Shown here: in pieces, positions 39,979 to 41,691 of the stretch
Position numbering within the stretch: the first letter of the stretch is position 1
Layout: each line of letters begins with the position of its first letter
Assembly: GCA_964369445.1 (NCBI GenBank)
Contig: CAYJFU010000010.1
Coordinates: forward strand, 1-41,691
Direction of reading: 5' to 3'
Length of the DNA: 41,691 nt
Origin: CAYJBH01 sp964369445
GTDB lineage: Bacteria; Bacillota; Clostridia; Oscillospirales; Ruminococcaceae
The notes under the pieces: generated by a model
Seen by the model: only the letters and a program-made list of their open reading frames with translations
What the model was told of the DNA's origin: nothing
Databases searched by the model: none
Program-made: the position numbers and the translations under genes

Positions 39979-41361
39979 TTATTCCTGCTCAACTGTAGGA
40001 TAGTATTTGTCAATATACTCCTGCTTAATACGTTTGAGTTCATTTTTGGGCAATATCGTGAGCAATTTCCAACCGATTTCCAGTGTCTCTTCGATACTGC
40101 GGTTGACGTCATAACCTTGACTGACGTACAATTTCTCAAACTCGTCCGCAAATTTTGCAAACTTTTTGTCAACGTCGGTCAGTGCGGCCTCACCCAAAAT
40201 TGTCATAAGCTCTTTAGCGTCCTTACCGCGCGCATAGGCGGCGAACAGCTGGTTCATGGTGTTGGCGTGATCCTCACGGGTTTTGCCCTCACCGATACCC
40301 TTGTCTTTCAGACGCGACAGCGACGGCAAAACGTCGATAGGCGGCTTTAAGCCTTTGCGGTAAAGCTCACGCGATATGATAATCTGACCCTCGGTGATGT
40401 AGCCTGTAAGGTCGGGGATGGGATGGGTTTTGTCGTCTTCCGGCATGGAGAGGATCGGGATCATGGTGATGGAACCCTCTTTGCCGACAAGGCGACCGGC
40501 GCGTTCGTACATCGTCGCAAGGTCGGTGTACAGATAACCGGGATAACCACGACGACCCGGAACCTCTTTACGTGCGGCGGAAACCTCACGCAGAGCCTCG
40601 GCGTAGTTGGTGATGTCGGTTATGATAACAAGGACGTGCATGTCCTTTTCAAAAGCGAGATACTCCGCGGTGGTAAGTGCCATACGCGGTGTGGAGATAC
40701 GCTCAATAGCGGGGTCGTTAGCGAGATTTAGGAACAGCACGGCGCGTGAAAGAGCGCCTGTCATCGCAAAGTCGTTAACGAAGAAGTCCGCCTCTTCAAA
40801 TGTAATACCTACAGCGGCGAACACAACGGCAAAGTTGCCATCGTCGCCGAGCACCTTAGCCTGACGCGCAATCTGTGCGGCGAGCTGTGCATGGGGCAGA
40901 CCACTACCGGAGAAGATAGGCAGTTTTTGTCCACGTACGAGGGTGTTAAGACCGTCGATTGCGGAAATGCCTGTCTGGATAAACTGGTTGGGATAGTCAC
41001 GAGCCGCCGGGTTCATCGGCTGACCGTTGATGTCAAGCTTTTTTTCCGGTAGAATCTCGGGGCCGCCGTCTTTTGGCTTGCCCAGACCGTCAAACACGCG
41101 TCCGAGCATGTCGCCGGAAACGCCAAGCTCCAGTCCGTGACCTAAAAAGCGAACTTTGGAATCCTTAAGGTTAATGCCGGCACTGCTCTCAAATAGCTGA
41201 ACAAGCGCCTCACTTCCCTCAATTTCCAGTACGCGACAACGACGGATTTCGCCGTTTTGCAATTCAATTTCGCCAAGCTCGCCGAACGTTACGCCTTCAA
41301 CGTCACGCACCAGCATAAGAGGGCCGGCAACCTCACCAATAGTACGATACTCTTTTATCAT
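39979..41361 (-). CDS. ntpB: V-type ATP synthase subunit B
   Basis: This is a 460-residue protein of normal length. It starts KEYRTIGEVAGPLMLVRDVEGV and has FDGLGKP, PIFSGSGLPHAQLAAQIARQA (the degenerate P-loop position of the non-catalytic subunit), VITDITNYAEALREVSAARKEVPGRRGYPGYLYTDLATMYERAG and IPILSMPEDDKTHPIPDLTGYITEGQI. It forms the non-catalytic sites of the A3B3 ring. The gene starts one base after the subunit A stop. Confidence 0.98.
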   Translation of the reverse strand: MIKEYRTIGEVAGPLMLVRDVEGVTFGELGEIELQNGEIRRCRVLEIEGSEALVQLFESSAGINLKDSKVRFLGHGLELGVSGDMLGRVFDGLGKPKDGGPEILPEKKLDINGQPMNPAARDYPNQFIQTGISAIDGLNTLVRGQKLPIFSGSGLPHAQLAAQIARQAKVLGDDGNFAVVFAAVGITFEEADFFVNDFAMTGALSRAVLFLNLANDPAIERISTPRMALTTAEYLAFEKDMHVLVIITDITNYAEALREVSAARKEVPGRRGYPGYLYTDLATMYERAGRLVGKEGSITMIPILSMPEDDKTHPIPDLTGYITEGQIIISRELYRKGLKPPIDVLPSLSRLKDKGIGEGKTREDHANTMNQLFAAYARGKDAKELMTILGEAALTDVDKKFAKFADEFEKLYVSQGYDVNRSIEETLEIGWKLLTILPKNELKRIKQEYIDKYYPTVEQE

Positions 41362-41362
41362 A

Positions 41363-41691
41363 TCAGTCCTGTTCCTTTCCCTCTTTTTCTATGAGAGCCG
41401 CGATTTCACCGCTAAATCCGTCCTTAATTTTTGCAAATTCTGCGACAAATTCCTCTTCATGTATGTCCTTTGAACGTCCGATGTAGTCTCTTGACGGTAC
41501 GTTAATAATATCTTCGATATCAACACCTGCGGCAAGTGCGCCCCTTGCAGACACGTCAAAGCTGAGGATTAAGTCAACCAGTGCCGCCTGCTTTTCGCTC
41601 GATGCAAAAGCGTCGGTGTCGGAGAATGCGTTTTGCTGTAGGAAGTCCTCACGCATCATACGTGCAATTTCCATTGTCAATCTGTCCTCTG
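41363..41691 (-). CDS. ntpA: V-type ATP synthase subunit A, C-terminal part (cut by window edge)
   Basis: About 109 codons are present, open to the window edge. The visible part reads EDRLTMEIARMMREDFLQQNAFSD, the conserved C-terminal helical region of the catalytic subunit, then an acidic end EKEGKEQD. The P-loop and nucleotide domain lie outside. It is followed by subunits B and D, the usual A-B-D order of bacterial V-type operons. Confidence 0.93.
   Translation of the reverse strand, partial: EDRLTMEIARMMREDFLQQNAFSDTDAFASSEKQAALVDLILSFDVSARGALAAGVDIEDIINVPSRDYIGRSKDIHEEEFVAEFAKIKDGFSGEIAALIEKEGKEQD

Overview
The window looks like part of the chromosome of an anaerobic, Gram-positive member of the Bacillota, class Clostridia. 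The evidence is GGAGG-type ribosome binding sites, near-consensus sigma-A promoters, a class III fructose-bisphosphatase, two DegV proteins, a YnzC-like DUF896 protein, an NfnAB-type transhydrogenase, a class B sortase, many lipobox lipoproteins, tRNA genes that encode their own CCA, and a V-type ATP synthase. The genus cannot be told from the sequence. It reads as a draft scaffold: one run of 100 Ns and three short runs of 10, 10 and 15 Ns interrupt it.

Layout. 1-2780 (minus): two overlapping substrate-binding lipoproteins; the 5' end of the second lies inside a long imperfect palindrome. 2826-5100 (minus): DegV, a tandem array of rpsI terminators around the 100-N gap, then rplM-rpsI behind a near-consensus promoter. 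5394-8301 (plus): a TtcA-like PP-loop ATPase and class III FBPase. 8390-15009 (minus): mnmE with a small membrane protein, a GIY-YIG/GNAT fusion, a peptide-binding lipoprotein, a Lys-Met-Glu tRNA operon, an FNR-like oxidoreductase and an orphan DctP-like lipoprotein with a leaderless-type promoter. 15509-19234 (minus): nfnAB and an iron-dependent alcohol dehydrogenase. 19691-26929 (plus): sortase B, then pgk-tpiA-gpmI-serC-serA. 27230-32870 (plus): lacZ-galM-DUF896 and a DUF3810 membrane protein. 33421-38797 (minus): rsmG, a GH25 lysozyme, an MFS permease and a second DegV. 39292-41691 (minus): V-ATPase subunits D, B and the C-terminus of A.

The genes fit a saccharolytic fermenter. LacZ and GalM deliver hexoses, Pgk-Tpi-GpmI run lower glycolysis, SerC and SerA divert 3-phosphoglycerate to serine, class III FBPase allows gluconeogenesis, NfnAB balances NADH, NADPH and ferredoxin, the alcohol dehydrogenase can dispose of reductant, and the V-type ATPase couples ATP to an ion gradient.

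No obvious new multi-gene system (defence island, secretion system, biosynthetic cluster or prophage) is visible. The unusual material is mostly between genes: a 160-bp long-inverted-repeat element at the start of a lipoprotein gene, a tandem duplication of the rpsI 3' end, a three-copy degenerate repeat with a covarying mini-hairpin, a family of intergenic hairpins with compensatory arm changes, a cluster of four hairpins after the sortase gene, and an inverted-repeat block in front of lacZ.
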